From Olsenella sp. An270 (GTDB taxonomy: Bacteria; Actinomycetota; Coriobacteriia; Coriobacteriales; Atopobiaceae), in the NCBI RefSeq assembly GCF_002159735.1, contig NZ_NFJF01000002.1, positions 186,001-250,000 on the forward strand: a stretch of DNA of 64,000 bases, read 5' to 3'. How positions within the stretch are numbered: the stretch's first letter is position 1; every line of letters starts with the position of its first letter. Under the pieces are notes generated by a model. It ran no database searches. It had not been told where the DNA came from and worked only from the letters and a program-made list of their open reading frames with translations. Below, one piece after another: positions 26,111-35,736 of this stretch. The translations under genes were made by a program, and so were the position numbers.

Positions 26111-26138
26111 GGGCCCCGTCGGCGTGCCGGCGGGGCCC
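26111..26138 (+). terminator. Terminator after stand-alone EIIA
   Basis: The stem GGGCCCCG (26111-26118) pairs with CGGGGCCC (26131-26138); an inner GC pair extends it. It lies 22 nt after the stop, with no long T-run. Confidence 0.6.
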
Positions 26139-26156
26139 TCGTCATAGGGAGGCATC

Positions 26157-26738
26157 ATGTTCAAGCATGCAGGCGACGCGCGCGTGGCGGTCTTCGTGGC
26201 GCCGGGCCTCGAGGAGATTGAGGGTCTCACGGTGGTGGACCTGCTCTTTCGCGCCGGGGTCCCGTGCGACACCGTGGCGATCACGCCCGAGCGCCAGGTG
26301 ACGTCCTCGCACGAGGTCACTATCGTCTGCGACCGCTCCATCTGCGAGCCGGGCTTCTCGTTCGACGACTACGACATGCTCGTGCTGCCCGGAGGCATTC
26401 CCGGCACGCCCAACCTGCGCGCCTGCGCCCCGCTCTGCGACGCCGTCTCCGCGTTCGCTGCGGCGGGCCGCCCGGTCGCGGCGATCTGCGCGGCGCCGTC
26501 GATCCTCGCGGAGCTCGGCCTGCTCGAGGGCAGGCGCGCCACGTCCAACCCCGGCTTCCAGCACGTGCTCGCCGAGCACGGCGCGGAGCTCCTCGCCGAC
26601 GAGCCCGTCGTCGTGGACGGTAACCTGATCACGAGCCAAGGCGCGGGCACGGCGATGCTCTTCGGCCTTGAGATCGTGCGCCACTTCCTGGGCGACGAGG
26701 CGGTGGAGCGCGTGCGCGCCGGCGTGGTACTGCGCTAG
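26157..26738 (+). CDS. DJ-1/PfpI family protein (protein deglycase / glyoxalase III type)
   Basis: 193 residues, DJ-1 size. Landmarks are the Glu of LEEIEGLTVVDLL (near residue 20), LPGGIPGTPNL, and the nucleophile-elbow Cys111 in AAICAAPSIL. They match the DJ-1 (YajL/ThiJ) branch, which handles reactive dicarbonyls or protects protein thiols. GGGAGGC precedes the ATG. It lies 18 nt after the upstream hairpin and before a dispersed repeat element. Confidence 0.87.
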   Translation: MFKHAGDARVAVFVAPGLEEIEGLTVVDLLFRAGVPCDTVAITPERQVTSSHEVTIVCDRSICEPGFSFDDYDMLVLPGGIPGTPNLRACAPLCDAVSAFAAAGRPVAAICAAPSILAELGLLEGRRATSNPGFQHVLAEHGAELLADEPVVVDGNLITSQGAGTAMLFGLEIVRHFLGDEAVERVRAGVVLR

Positions 26739-26787
26739 GGGCACGGCGCCGCGTCCTTCTCGCCCGCGCTCTTGTCGCCCCCCGCGC

Positions 26788-26900
26788 GCGAGTGTACGAG
26801 TTTCTCGCCTGCCGCCTTGAGCAGTTAACCGTATACGATAAAAACACAACCGATAAGGATATTCTCGTCAGGAGACCCGGTCGCTAACTCGTACACTCGC
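26788..26900. repeat. GAGTGTACGAGTTT element, copy 2
   Basis: The left arm GCGAGTGTACGAGTTT (26788-26803) faces AACTCGTACACTCGC (26886-26900). The 82-bp centre is unusually AT-rich (TTAACCGTATACGATAAAAA) and could hold the promoter of the following gene, whose start is 32 nt downstream. Confidence 0.72.
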
Positions 26901-26932
26901 CAAACAATGGGGCGCGGCGAGAGGGGCGGGGC

Positions 26933-28105
26933 ATGGATTCGGTCGTCTGCGGGGAGTCGGCGTTCGCGGTCTGGAGGACCCCGCCGCTCGTGCGCCTGCT
27001 CGTGAACCCCCTGTTCCGCGGCACCGGGACCGGCGTCTCCCTCGACCGCCTCGCGAGCCTTCGGACGGACCTCATGGCAGAGCGCGACCTGTGGCGCACC
27101 AGCGCAGGGCTGCACGCGAGGGGTCCGGCCGTCTTGCTCGACGTCGCCGAGGGGGTCATGCTCAACCTGCGCACCCTGATGGCGAGCGTGGAGGCCCCGG
27201 TCGACGTCCTGGTCGCCTCGCGCGAGGAGCGGCGCCCCTCCAGGCTGCTCCGCCCGCACGTCATGGACGCGAGGCTCGTCGAGGGGGAGCTCAGGCCCCT
27301 GGGGAGCCACCTCTCCCTGACCTCGCCCGCCCTCACCCTGCTCCAGCTTGCGCGGGGCCTCTCCCTCCCGCGGCTGGTCGCCGCCGTCTCGGAGGCGTGC
27401 GGGACCTTTGCCGTCTACCGCGCGCCCGGACCCGTCGCCTCCCTCGTCGAGGAGATGGCCGCGGGCGCGGGCGTGCCGGAGGTCGGCGGGTGGCGCCCCT
27501 CGTTCGACGGGGACGGGCGACTCACCGACCTCTGGTCGCGCCCGGCCCTGACGACCCCGGGGGAGATCGCCGCGCTGGCCGCCCGTGCGCGGGGCCAGAG
27601 GGGGCGCAGCGCGCTCGCTCGTGCGGCGGAGCTTGCGGTGCCCGGGGCGGCCTCGCCCTTCGAGGTGCAGACGGGCATGCTGCTCGGGCTTGATCCGGAC
27701 CTGGGGGGCGAGGGGCTCGGCGGCTTCTCGCACAACGAGCGCATCGTCCTGGGCGGGCGGGCGCGCGAGATCGCCCGGCAGGACGGCTGCAGGTGCGACC
27801 TGCTCTGGCCGGGGGAGGGCGGGCGTGGCCCGCTCGACGTCGAGTGTCACAGCCGCACGTTCCACCTCGGGGAGGACCGGAGCCTCTCGGACGCCGACCG
27901 GGCGCTGGCGCTGCAGAGCATGGGCGTGGAGGTCCTGTTCGTGACCTACGCGCAGATTGCCGGCGTGCGGCGCTTCGACGCGCTCGCGCGCACGGTCGCG
28001 GAGAAGCTGGGGCGTGACGTCACGCCGAGGACGACGGACTTCCTGGCGGCGCGGGCTGAGCTGCGCCGTGAGGTCCTTGTCGACTTCGCCGATCTTCTCG
28101 CCTGA
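26933..28105 (+). CDS. Unknown protein with restriction-like (DUF559-type) nuclease domain, repeat-flanked
   Basis: 390 residues. The N-terminal ~60 residues (CGESAFAVWRTPPLVRLL) look like a helical DNA-binding or AbiEi-like start. The C-terminal ~130 residues fit a PD-(D/E)XK layout: Glu in ASPFEVQTGML, Asp in CRCDLLWPG, Glu in LDVECHSRTFH, then an Arg-containing helix and MGVEVLFVTY. The usual Glu-x-Asp/Lys motif is altered (ECH), so activity is uncertain. The gene is flanked closely on both sides by the GAGTGTACGAGTTT element (32 nt before the start, 30 nt after the stop), which suggests gene and repeats travel or act together. Confidence 0.55.
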   Translation: MDSVVCGESAFAVWRTPPLVRLLVNPLFRGTGTGVSLDRLASLRTDLMAERDLWRTSAGLHARGPAVLLDVAEGVMLNLRTLMASVEAPVDVLVASREERRPSRLLRPHVMDARLVEGELRPLGSHLSLTSPALTLLQLARGLSLPRLVAAVSEACGTFAVYRAPGPVASLVEEMAAGAGVPEVGGWRPSFDGDGRLTDLWSRPALTTPGEIAALAARARGQRGRSALARAAELAVPGAASPFEVQTGMLLGLDPDLGGEGLGGFSHNERIVLGGRAREIARQDGCRCDLLWPGEGGRGPLDVECHSRTFHLGEDRSLSDADRALALQSMGVEVLFVTYAQIAGVRRFDALARTVAEKLGRDVTPRTTDFLAARAELRREVLVDFADLLA

Positions 28106-28134
28106 GCCTGTGTCGCGCCCTCGCGCCGAGTGTA

Positions 28135-28239
28135 CGAGTTTCCCGCGCGACGGGGCCCTCGGACGGACGCTCGGCGCACGTTTTCCCAGTTGGCCGAGAA
28201 GAACGAATGGGGCTGAACGGCGAAACTCGTACACTCGGC
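28135..28239. repeat. GAGTGTACGAGTTT element, copy 3
   Basis: Perfect 17-bp arms (28135-28151 and 28223-28239). The centre carries CACGTTTTCCCAGTTGG and GAGAAGAACG, the reverse complement of the centre of copy 4. It follows the nuclease-like gene. Two GAGAAGGACG motifs 23 bp apart (28256, 28279) come next. Confidence 0.75.
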
Positions 28240-28329
28240 GTGAGAGGGCACGGGCGAGAAGGACGCGGGGGCGCGGGCGAGAAGGACGCGGCATCCGGGC
28301 GCCGCATGTGACAAGCAGGTGACGGCTCC

Positions 28330-28358
28330 TTGACGGGGTGGCGCCCGCGTGCCATTGT
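28330..28358 (+). promoter_or_regulatory. Promoter of argCJBD
   Basis: TTGACG (28330-28335), 17 bp, CATTGT (28353-28358), 36 nt before argC. No ARG-box-like AT-rich dyad is evident around it. Confidence 0.5.
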
Positions 28359-28393
28359 CGGCGTGAAGAAAACGCGACGGGGAGGTTGGTTCG

Positions 28394-29470
28394 ATGGAGC
28401 GCGTGCGGGTGTGCGTCGTGGGTGCCACGGGCTATGCGGGGGTCGAGGTGTGCCGCCTCGTCCTCGGTCACCCCGTGTTCGAGCTCGCCATGGCGACGGA
28501 CCGCAAGGAGGCGGGGACGCGCCTCGACGCCGTCTACCCCTCTCTCGCCGGCTGCTGCGACCTCGAGCTCTCGCTGCCGGAGCCGGATGCCATCGCCGCG
28601 GCGGCCGACGTCGCCTTCCTCGCCGTGCCGCACACCGCGAGCCTGGCGCTCACGCCGGAGCTGCTCGCGCGCGGCGTCCACGTGATCGACCTCTCCGCCG
28701 ACTACCGCCTGCACGACCCGGCGGTCTACGAGGCGTGGTACGCCACGCCGCACACCTCGCCCGAGCTTCTCGGCAAGACCGTCTACGGCCTGCCGGAGCT
28801 CTTCCGCGAAGGCATCGACGCGCTCGCCGCTTGCCGCGCCGCCGGCGAGGCCGTGCTCGTGGCCGTCCCGGGCTGCTACCCCACGGCGACCGCGCTCGCC
28901 GCCGCCCCGGCGCTGGCCTCCGGCGTCGCGACCGGCGACCTCGTGATCGCCGACGCCATCTCCGGCGTCTCCGGGGCCGGCCGCGGCTGCAACGCGCGCA
29001 CCCACTTCTGCCATGCCAACGAGTCCGTCGAGGCCTACGGCGTGGCAAAGCACCGTCACACGCCCGAGATCGAGCAGACGCTCTCCGAGGTGGCGGGCCG
29101 CGAGATGTCCGTCGTCTTCACGCCGCACCTCGCGCCGCTCACGCGCGGCCTGCTCTCCACCGTCTACCTCGAGGCCGCCCCCGACGCGACCGCGGAGGAC
29201 GTCCGCGCGGCCTACGAGCGTGCCTATGCGGACGAGCCGCTGGTCACGGTGATGCCGGCGGGTCAGATGCCGGCGACGGCCTCCGTCGCGGCCACGGCAC
29301 GCGCCCAGGTGGGCGTCGCGCTCGACGACCGACGACGACGCACGATCGTCGCCTCGTGCGCGATCGACAACCTCGGGAAGGGCGCTGCCGCCCAGGCCGT
29401 CCAGTGCGCCAACGTCGTGCTGGGGCTCCCCGAGACCTGCGGGCTTCTCGCCCCGGCACCGCTCATCTGA
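28394..29470 (+). CDS. argC: N-acetyl-gamma-glutamyl-phosphate reductase
   Basis: 358 residues. The NADP-binding loop is VVGATGYAGVEVCRL and the catalytic Cys161 lies in VPGCYPTATAL, with the partner His in FTPHLAPLTRG. It reduces N-acetylglutamyl phosphate to the semialdehyde in ornithine/arginine synthesis. It is first gene of argCJBD, with 22 nt to argJ. Confidence 0.95.
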   Translation: MERVRVCVVGATGYAGVEVCRLVLGHPVFELAMATDRKEAGTRLDAVYPSLAGCCDLELSLPEPDAIAAAADVAFLAVPHTASLALTPELLARGVHVIDLSADYRLHDPAVYEAWYATPHTSPELLGKTVYGLPELFREGIDALAACRAAGEAVLVAVPGCYPTATALAAAPALASGVATGDLVIADAISGVSGAGRGCNARTHFCHANESVEAYGVAKHRHTPEIEQTLSEVAGREMSVVFTPHLAPLTRGLLSTVYLEAAPDATAEDVRAAYERAYADEPLVTVMPAGQMPATASVAATARAQVGVALDDRRRRTIVASCAIDNLGKGAAAQAVQCANVVLGLPETCGLLAPAPLI

Positions 29471-29492
29471 CACAGACACGGAGAAGGACCCC

Positions 29493-30779
29493 ATGACCCA
29501 TATAGCCCCGCTCGCAGTCCCCGCGGCGTCCGACACGCCCGAGGCCTGCGGCTTCTCCCCCTGCGAGGGCGGCATCTGCGCCGCCGCCGGCATCAGCGCC
29601 GCCGGCGTCTCCGCCGGCTTCCGCAGGAACCCCCAGCGTCTCGACCTCGCCCTCGTCGCCGCCGACGAGCCGTGCGTGACCGCCGCGACCTTCACCACCA
29701 ACCGCTTCTGTGCCGCGCCCGTCACGGTGAGCCGCGAGCACGCGGCCGACGGCCGCGCCCGCGCCGTCGTGCTCAACTCCGGCAACGCGAACGCCTCCAC
29801 GGGCGAGCCGGGCCTCGAGAGCGCCCGCGCCGCCTGCGAGCGCGTCGCCCGCGAGCTCGGCTGCGACGCCGACGACGTGCTCGTGTGCTCCACGGGCGTG
29901 ATCGGCGTGCCGCTGCCCTGGGAGCCCTACGAGGCCGGCGTGCCCGCCGCCGTCTCCGCCCTCGCGCCCACCGCCGCCGGCGCGCACGACGCCGCCTGCG
30001 CCGTCATGACCACCGACACCTACGCCAAGGAGGTCTCGCTCGCCGGCGACGTCCCCCAGGAGGGCGGCGGCACCGTGACCGTGCACGTGGGCGGCTTCGT
30101 CAAGGGCTCGGGCATGATCCAGCCCAACATGGCCACGATGCTCGCGGTGCTGGCAACCGACGCCCCGCTCACCGCCGACGCCGCCCGAGCGGCCCTCTCC
30201 GCCGCGGTGGGAGAGAGCTTCAACAAGGTGACCGTGGACTCCGACATGTCGACCAACGACACCTGCATCCTGCTCGCCACCGGGGCGGCCGGGGGCGAGA
30301 AGATCGACCTTGCGCACCCCGCCTACCCCGCGCTCGCCGCCGCGGTGCGCGCCGCGTGCGTCGACCTGGCGCGCAAGATCGCCGCCGACGGCGAGGGCGC
30401 GACCAAGCTCGTCACCGTGACCGTCACGGGCGCCGCGACGGACGCCGACGCCGACACCGTGGCGCGCGCGATCGCCAACTCCCCGCTGGTGAAGACCGCC
30501 ATCTTCGGCCACGACGCCAACTGGGGCCGCGTGGCCGCGGCCGCGGGCAAGTGCGGGGTGCCCTTCGACCAGTACGGCGTGGACATCGACTTCCTCGGCG
30601 TGCCGGTCTGCCGCGGGGGTCTCACCGTCCCCATGGACGAGGACGACATGCTCCGCCGCTTCGAGGAGCCCGAGATCCCGATCACCGTCGACCTCGGCAT
30701 GGGGGAGGCGTCCACCCGCATCTGGACCTGCGACCTCACCCGCGACTACGTTACGATTAACGGAGACTACCGGACGTAG
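29493..30779 (+). CDS. argJ: Glutamate N-acetyltransferase (ornithine acetyltransferase)
   Basis: 428 residues, somewhat longer than the ~400 norm because of an N-terminal extension. Self-cleavage occurs before the nucleophile Thr215, seen in NMATMLAVLATD. KGSGMIQP and the C-terminal CDLTRDYVTINGDYRT are family hallmarks. It moves the acetyl group from acetylornithine to glutamate, closing the acetyl cycle; whether it is bifunctional cannot be told. The gene is followed by a 245-nt gap with an elaborate palindrome before argB. Confidence 0.95.
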   Translation: MTHIAPLAVPAASDTPEACGFSPCEGGICAAAGISAAGVSAGFRRNPQRLDLALVAADEPCVTAATFTTNRFCAAPVTVSREHAADGRARAVVLNSGNANASTGEPGLESARAACERVARELGCDADDVLVCSTGVIGVPLPWEPYEAGVPAAVSALAPTAAGAHDAACAVMTTDTYAKEVSLAGDVPQEGGGTVTVHVGGFVKGSGMIQPNMATMLAVLATDAPLTADAARAALSAAVGESFNKVTVDSDMSTNDTCILLATGAAGGEKIDLAHPAYPALAAAVRAACVDLARKIAADGEGATKLVTVTVTGAATDADADTVARAIANSPLVKTAIFGHDANWGRVAAAAGKCGVPFDQYGVDIDFLGVPVCRGGLTVPMDEDDMLRRFEEPEIPITVDLGMGEASTRIWTCDLTRDYVTINGDYRT

Positions 30780-30785
30780 CCGGCA

Positions 30786-30979
30786 GGGCCGCGGAGCCGG
30801 GCGGGCGAAGTCCGCCGCGAGTTCCGCAGCCCGGAGGGGAGTTTGCCGACCAGGTCCGGCGCTCAGACAGCTTGGCGCAGAGGACGCGCCAAGAACTCGC
30901 GGCGGACCTGGTCGGCAAACTCCTCGCAGGGCAAGGACTGTCCGAAGCGCCGGACTTCGCCCGCCCGGCTCCGCGGCCC
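30786..30979 (+). promoter_or_regulatory. Nested palindrome / possible RNA switch before argB
   Basis: Perfect pairs: 30786-30814 with 30951-30979 (29 bp), 30838-30858 with 30903-30923 (21 bp), 30871-30878 with 30886-30893 (8 bp) and 30856-30863 with 30946-30953 (8 bp). A further perfect 14-bp pair, 30811-30824 with 30893-30906, competes with the first two. So two mutually exclusive folds can be drawn. It could be an arginine-responsive attenuator or a rearranged repeat element. argB starts 45 nt downstream. Confidence 0.6.
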
Positions 30980-31024
30980 GGACGACCCGACCGTTCTTCT
31001 CGCCAGCGTATCGAAGGAGCAGAC

Positions 31025-31900
31025 ATGAAGCAGCGTGACAGGCAGCAGCGTGACGCCGCGGCCTCGAAGGTCGACGTCCTGAACGAGGCCCTGCCGTGGA
31101 TCCATCGCATGGCGGGCAAGACCTTCGTCATCAAGTACGGCGGCTCGGCCATGGAGGACGGCGAGCTCTGCCGCCAGGTGGTGGCCGACATCGAGATGCT
31201 CAAGCTGCTGGGCATCCGCATCGTGCTCGTGCACGGAGGGGGCAAGGCGATCAGCGCGCACGTCAAGGCACTCGACCTGCCCGTGCAGTTCAAGGGCGGC
31301 CTGCGCGTGACCGACGACGCCACGATGGAGGCCGTGCGCGAGGTGCTCGTGGGCAAGGTCAACCAGGACCTGGTCTGGGCCCTCAACGAGTACGGCCACA
31401 ACGCCGTGGGCATCTCCGGCGCCGACGGCAAGATGATCAAGGCCGAGCAGATCGACCCCGAGCTGGGTCGCGTGGGGCGCATCCGCGAGGTCGACCCGAG
31501 CCTCATCGAGACCATTCTCGAGGACGGCTACATCCCGGTGGTCGCCACGGTGGGCTGCGCCCCCGACGGCTTCTACAACATCAACGCCGACGTCGCCGCC
31601 GGCAAGATCGCCGAGGCGATGGGGGCCGACAAGCTCATCTACCTCACCGACGTGGACGGCCTCTACGGCAACGTCGACGACGAGGACTCGCTCATCCAGA
31701 CCCTCACGCAGACCGAGACCCACATGCTGCTCGAGTCCGGCGAGCTGGACGGCGGCATGCTGCCCAAGATCCGATCGATCGCCGAGGCGCTCGACGGCGG
31801 CGTCTCCGAGGTCGTCATCCTGAACGGAACCTACCCGCACTCCCTGCTTCTCGAGATCTTCACCGACGCGGGCTGCGGTACCATGTTCACCAGAGACTAG
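31025..31900 (+). CDS. argB: Acetylglutamate kinase
   Basis: 291 residues from the ATG with GAAGGAG upstream. The frame is open further 5' (to 30872), but that extension is only the translated palindrome. The amino-acid-kinase fold shows KYGGSAMED, LVHGGGKAI and the substrate loop NINADVAAGKIAEA. The charged N-terminal helix before the kinase core (KVDVLNEALPWIHRM) is typical of arginine-inhibitable hexameric enzymes. It phosphorylates N-acetylglutamate. Confidence 0.95.
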   Translation: MKQRDRQQRDAAASKVDVLNEALPWIHRMAGKTFVIKYGGSAMEDGELCRQVVADIEMLKLLGIRIVLVHGGGKAISAHVKALDLPVQFKGGLRVTDDATMEAVREVLVGKVNQDLVWALNEYGHNAVGISGADGKMIKAEQIDPELGRVGRIREVDPSLIETILEDGYIPVVATVGCAPDGFYNINADVAAGKIAEAMGADKLIYLTDVDGLYGNVDDEDSLIQTLTQTETHMLLESGELDGGMLPKIRSIAEALDGGVSEVVILNGTYPHSLLLEIFTDAGCGTMFTRD

Positions 31901-31923
31901 ACTCCAGGCGAAGGGAGCCCCCG

Positions 31924-33186
<1,263 letters not shown>

Positions 33187-33209
33187 CGAGCCCTGCCGCA
33201 CTCCTCTCC

Positions 33210-33322
33210 GCCGAGTGTACGAGTTTCTCGGTTTGGGCTCGTTCGTGCTTCTCGGCCAACTGGGAAAACGTGCGTCTAGGATGAGCCCGGGCACCCCGAG
33301 CAGCGAGAAACTCGCACATTCG
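33210..33322. repeat. GAGTGTACGAGTTT element, copy 4
   Basis: The left arm GCCGAGTGTACGAGTTT (33210-33226) is intact. The right arm AAACTCGCACATTCG (33308-33322) has decayed at two positions. The centre, CCAACTGGGAAAACGTGCG, matches copy 3 in reverse orientation. It lies between convergent argD and the MFS gene. Confidence 0.7.
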
Positions 33323-33392
33323 ATGCAAGGGCCTGGGGCACGTGGCCCCTCGCGGCAGACGCCCGTGCCGGTGGGCCGGCCGAGAAGAGCCC

Positions 33393-34622
33393 CTATGCGG
33401 CGGTGCGCTCCGGGACGCGCAGCATCGTGACAAAGCCCACGACGAAGAGCACCGCGATCGAGAGCACGCCCAGGCTGGAGTTGCCGGTGAGCGCGGTGAA
33501 CGTGCCCACGAGGAACGTGCCCAGGATGGCGGCGTACTTGCCGAAGATGTCGAAGAAGCCAAAGTACTCGTTGGCGCGTTCCTTAGGGGCCAGCTTGCCA
33601 AACTCGCTGCGGCTGAGCGCCTGGATGCCGCCCTGGAACATGCCCACCAGGATCGCCAGGAACCAGAACTCGGCGGCGGAGCGCAGGAAGAACGCGGCGA
33701 AGAGCGTGATGCCAAAGTAGGCGGCGATCGCGATCAGCAGCATGCGGCGCGTGCCGTACCTGGACGAGAGCCGGCCGTAGATGATGGCGCTCGGGAACGC
33801 CACGAACTGCGTCACCAGAAGCGCGAGCACGAGCTGCGTGGAGTCGATCCCCAGCTCGGTTCCGTAGCTCGTGGAGAGCTTGATGATGGTGTGCACGCCG
33901 TCGATGTAGAAGAAGTACGCGATCATGTAGTAGCGGATGGCGCGGTTGGCCCAGATCTCGCGCAGCGTGGCGGTCAGGCCGCGGACGGCGTTGGCCACGG
34001 CGTGCGGCGCGCGCGGCTTGTAGTGCAGCTGCTGCACGTTCCTGAGCAGGGGCACCGTGAAGGCGGCCCACCAGACGCCGGTGATGATGAACGCGATCTG
34101 CATGGCGGTCTGCAGCGTGATGCCCAGCGCCTCGTAGCCCAGGACCACGCCCAGGCACGCGATGAACGGCACGCAGCTGCCGATGTAGCCCCAGGCGTAG
34201 CCCTGGGAGGAGATCTCGTCCATGCGGTCGTCGGTCGTGGTGTCGACCAGCAGCGCGTCGTAGAAGACCATCGAGGAGTTGAGCGCCACCGACGAGATGA
34301 CGTAGATCACCAGGAACGCCAGCGCCGTGGTCACAAAGCCCAGCGCCACCGTGGCCACCACGCCGGTGCCCACGCAGCCCACGATGAACTTCTTCTTCAT
34401 GCCCTGCATGTCGGCGATCGAGCCCAGCACGGGCATGAGCAGCGCGATGATCAGCGACGCCACCGTCTCGGCGTAGCTCCAGGCCACCACGACCCCGCCG
34501 TCGGGGGACAGGGACGAGAAGTAGATCGGGATCACGCTCGTGGCGAGAAGGACGAGCGCGGAGTTGCCCACGTCGTAGACGATCCAGCTCTTCTCGGCCT
34601 TGGTCATCTTCTGGTGCGCCAT
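33393..34622 (-). CDS. MFS transporter, UMF1/Atg22-like
   Basis: 409 residues from the ATG at 34622, preceded by GGGAAGGGAAG; an in-frame ATG eight codons earlier has a weaker context. It has about twelve hydrophobic segments. YDVGNSALVLLATSVIP near the N-terminus, FYDALLVD, and the C-terminal half motif GLMQALSRS-like (here GGIQALSRSEFG) are typical of the UMF1/Atg22 group of the major facilitator superfamily. The substrate is unknown; this group exports amino acids in fungi. It is convergent with argD, divergent from the phospholipase-like gene. Confidence 0.82.
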   Translation of the reverse strand: MAHQKMTKAEKSWIVYDVGNSALVLLATSVIPIYFSSLSPDGGVVVAWSYAETVASLIIALLMPVLGSIADMQGMKKKFIVGCVGTGVVATVALGFVTTALAFLVIYVISSVALNSSMVFYDALLVDTTTDDRMDEISSQGYAWGYIGSCVPFIACLGVVLGYEALGITLQTAMQIAFIITGVWWAAFTVPLLRNVQQLHYKPRAPHAVANAVRGLTATLREIWANRAIRYYMIAYFFYIDGVHTIIKLSTSYGTELGIDSTQLVLALLVTQFVAFPSAIIYGRLSSRYGTRRMLLIAIAAYFGITLFAAFFLRSAAEFWFLAILVGMFQGGIQALSRSEFGKLAPKERANEYFGFFDIFGKYAAILGTFLVGTFTALTGNSSLGVLSIAVLFVVGFVTMLRVPERTAA

Positions 34623-34770
34623 GTGCTTCCCTTCCCGCGACGCCACAACGCCTCCATGTTAGGCGAGTTGGGGGCGCGTGACGCGTAAGAAGTGCGTAAC
34701 GCCGGGCGAGAGGAACGACGCCCCGCGGATTGGGGCATAATCGGGTCAGGACACGACGAAAGGGCTCGCG

Positions 34771-35736
34771 ATGCCTGCCATCCTCACGCACGATCTCTTC
34801 GGGCGCGGCGTCCTCGAGGACGCGACCGCCCTGCTGAACCTCCGCACGACCGCCGAGCGCGACGCGTTCCTGCTGGGCAACCAGGGCCCCGACCCGCTCT
34901 TCTACCTCGTCGTCGACCCGCTCATGCACAAGTGGTCGCCCCTCGGCAACGCCCTGCACGACGCCGCCCCCGCCGAGGTCCTGCTCGCCATGCGCGAGGC
35001 GGCGCTGCGCCTGGAGGGGCGCGAGCGCTCCGTGGCCCGCGCCTACGTGGCCGGCTTCGCCTGCCACTGGCTGCTCGACTCCACGCTCCACCCGCTCATC
35101 TACTGGTGGCAGAACGGCCTGACCTCGGCCGGGGTGGAGGGTCTCGACGAGTCCGCCGGCTCCCGCGTCCACGCCGAGATCGAGCGTGACTTCGACGAGA
35201 TGGTCCTCTTTGCCACGACCGGCCGCACCGTCGAGCGCTGGCGCCCGCACGAGCGCGCCCTCGCCGCGTCCCGCGCGACGCTGGCGGCCATCGACAAGCT
35301 CTACTTCTACGCCACCCTCTGGATCTTCGAGCGCGCGATCGACCCGCGCACGTTCTCCACGGCGGTCCACGAGTTCCGCCTGGTCCAGCGCGTCTTCGAC
35401 TCGCCCTCGGGTAGGAAGCGCGCGGTGCTCTCGACGGCGGAGCGCCTGGTGTGCCGCGAGCGCTTCTCGCTCGTGGGCTCGATGTCGCACCGGGTGCGCC
35501 CCGAGGACACCTCCGACTTCGACAACCGCGACCACCGGCCGTGGGAGAACCCGTTCACGCACGAGGTGAGCACCGCGAGCTTCTGGGACCTCTACGACGG
35601 CGCCCACGCGCGTGCCCTGACCACGCTCGACGAGCTCCTCGCGCCCGAGCTCGACCTCGACGCCGCCCGCGCGCTCACCGCCGACCTCAACTTCGAGGGC
35701 GACCCCACGCCTCCGGGCGAGAAGATCGCGTGGTAG
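34771..35736 (+). CDS. Zinc-dependent phospholipase C-like protein
   Basis: 321 residues. His- and Asp-rich helices fit the PF00882 (zinc-dependent PLC) family: ILTHDLFGRG, LLGNQGPDPLFY, FACHWLLDSTLHPLIYW and VHAEIERDFDEM supply spaced His/Asp/Glu metal ligands. There is no signal peptide, so it is likely cytoplasmic, unlike secreted clostridial PLCs. Such intracellular homologues are common in gut actinobacteria and Firmicutes, with unknown substrate. The vsr gene overlaps its stop codon. Confidence 0.75.
   Translation: MPAILTHDLFGRGVLEDATALLNLRTTAERDAFLLGNQGPDPLFYLVVDPLMHKWSPLGNALHDAAPAEVLLAMREAALRLEGRERSVARAYVAGFACHWLLDSTLHPLIYWWQNGLTSAGVEGLDESAGSRVHAEIERDFDEMVLFATTGRTVERWRPHERALAASRATLAAIDKLYFYATLWIFERAIDPRTFSTAVHEFRLVQRVFDSPSGRKRAVLSTAERLVCRERFSLVGSMSHRVRPEDTSDFDNRDHRPWENPFTHEVSTASFWDLYDGAHARALTTLDELLAPELDLDAARALTADLNFEGDPTPPGEKIAW

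Noticed and set aside
30872-31024. N-terminal extension of ArgB by 51 codons
   Set aside because: The extension translates the palindrome; the ATG at 31025 has a good ribosome site and gives a normal-length kinase.
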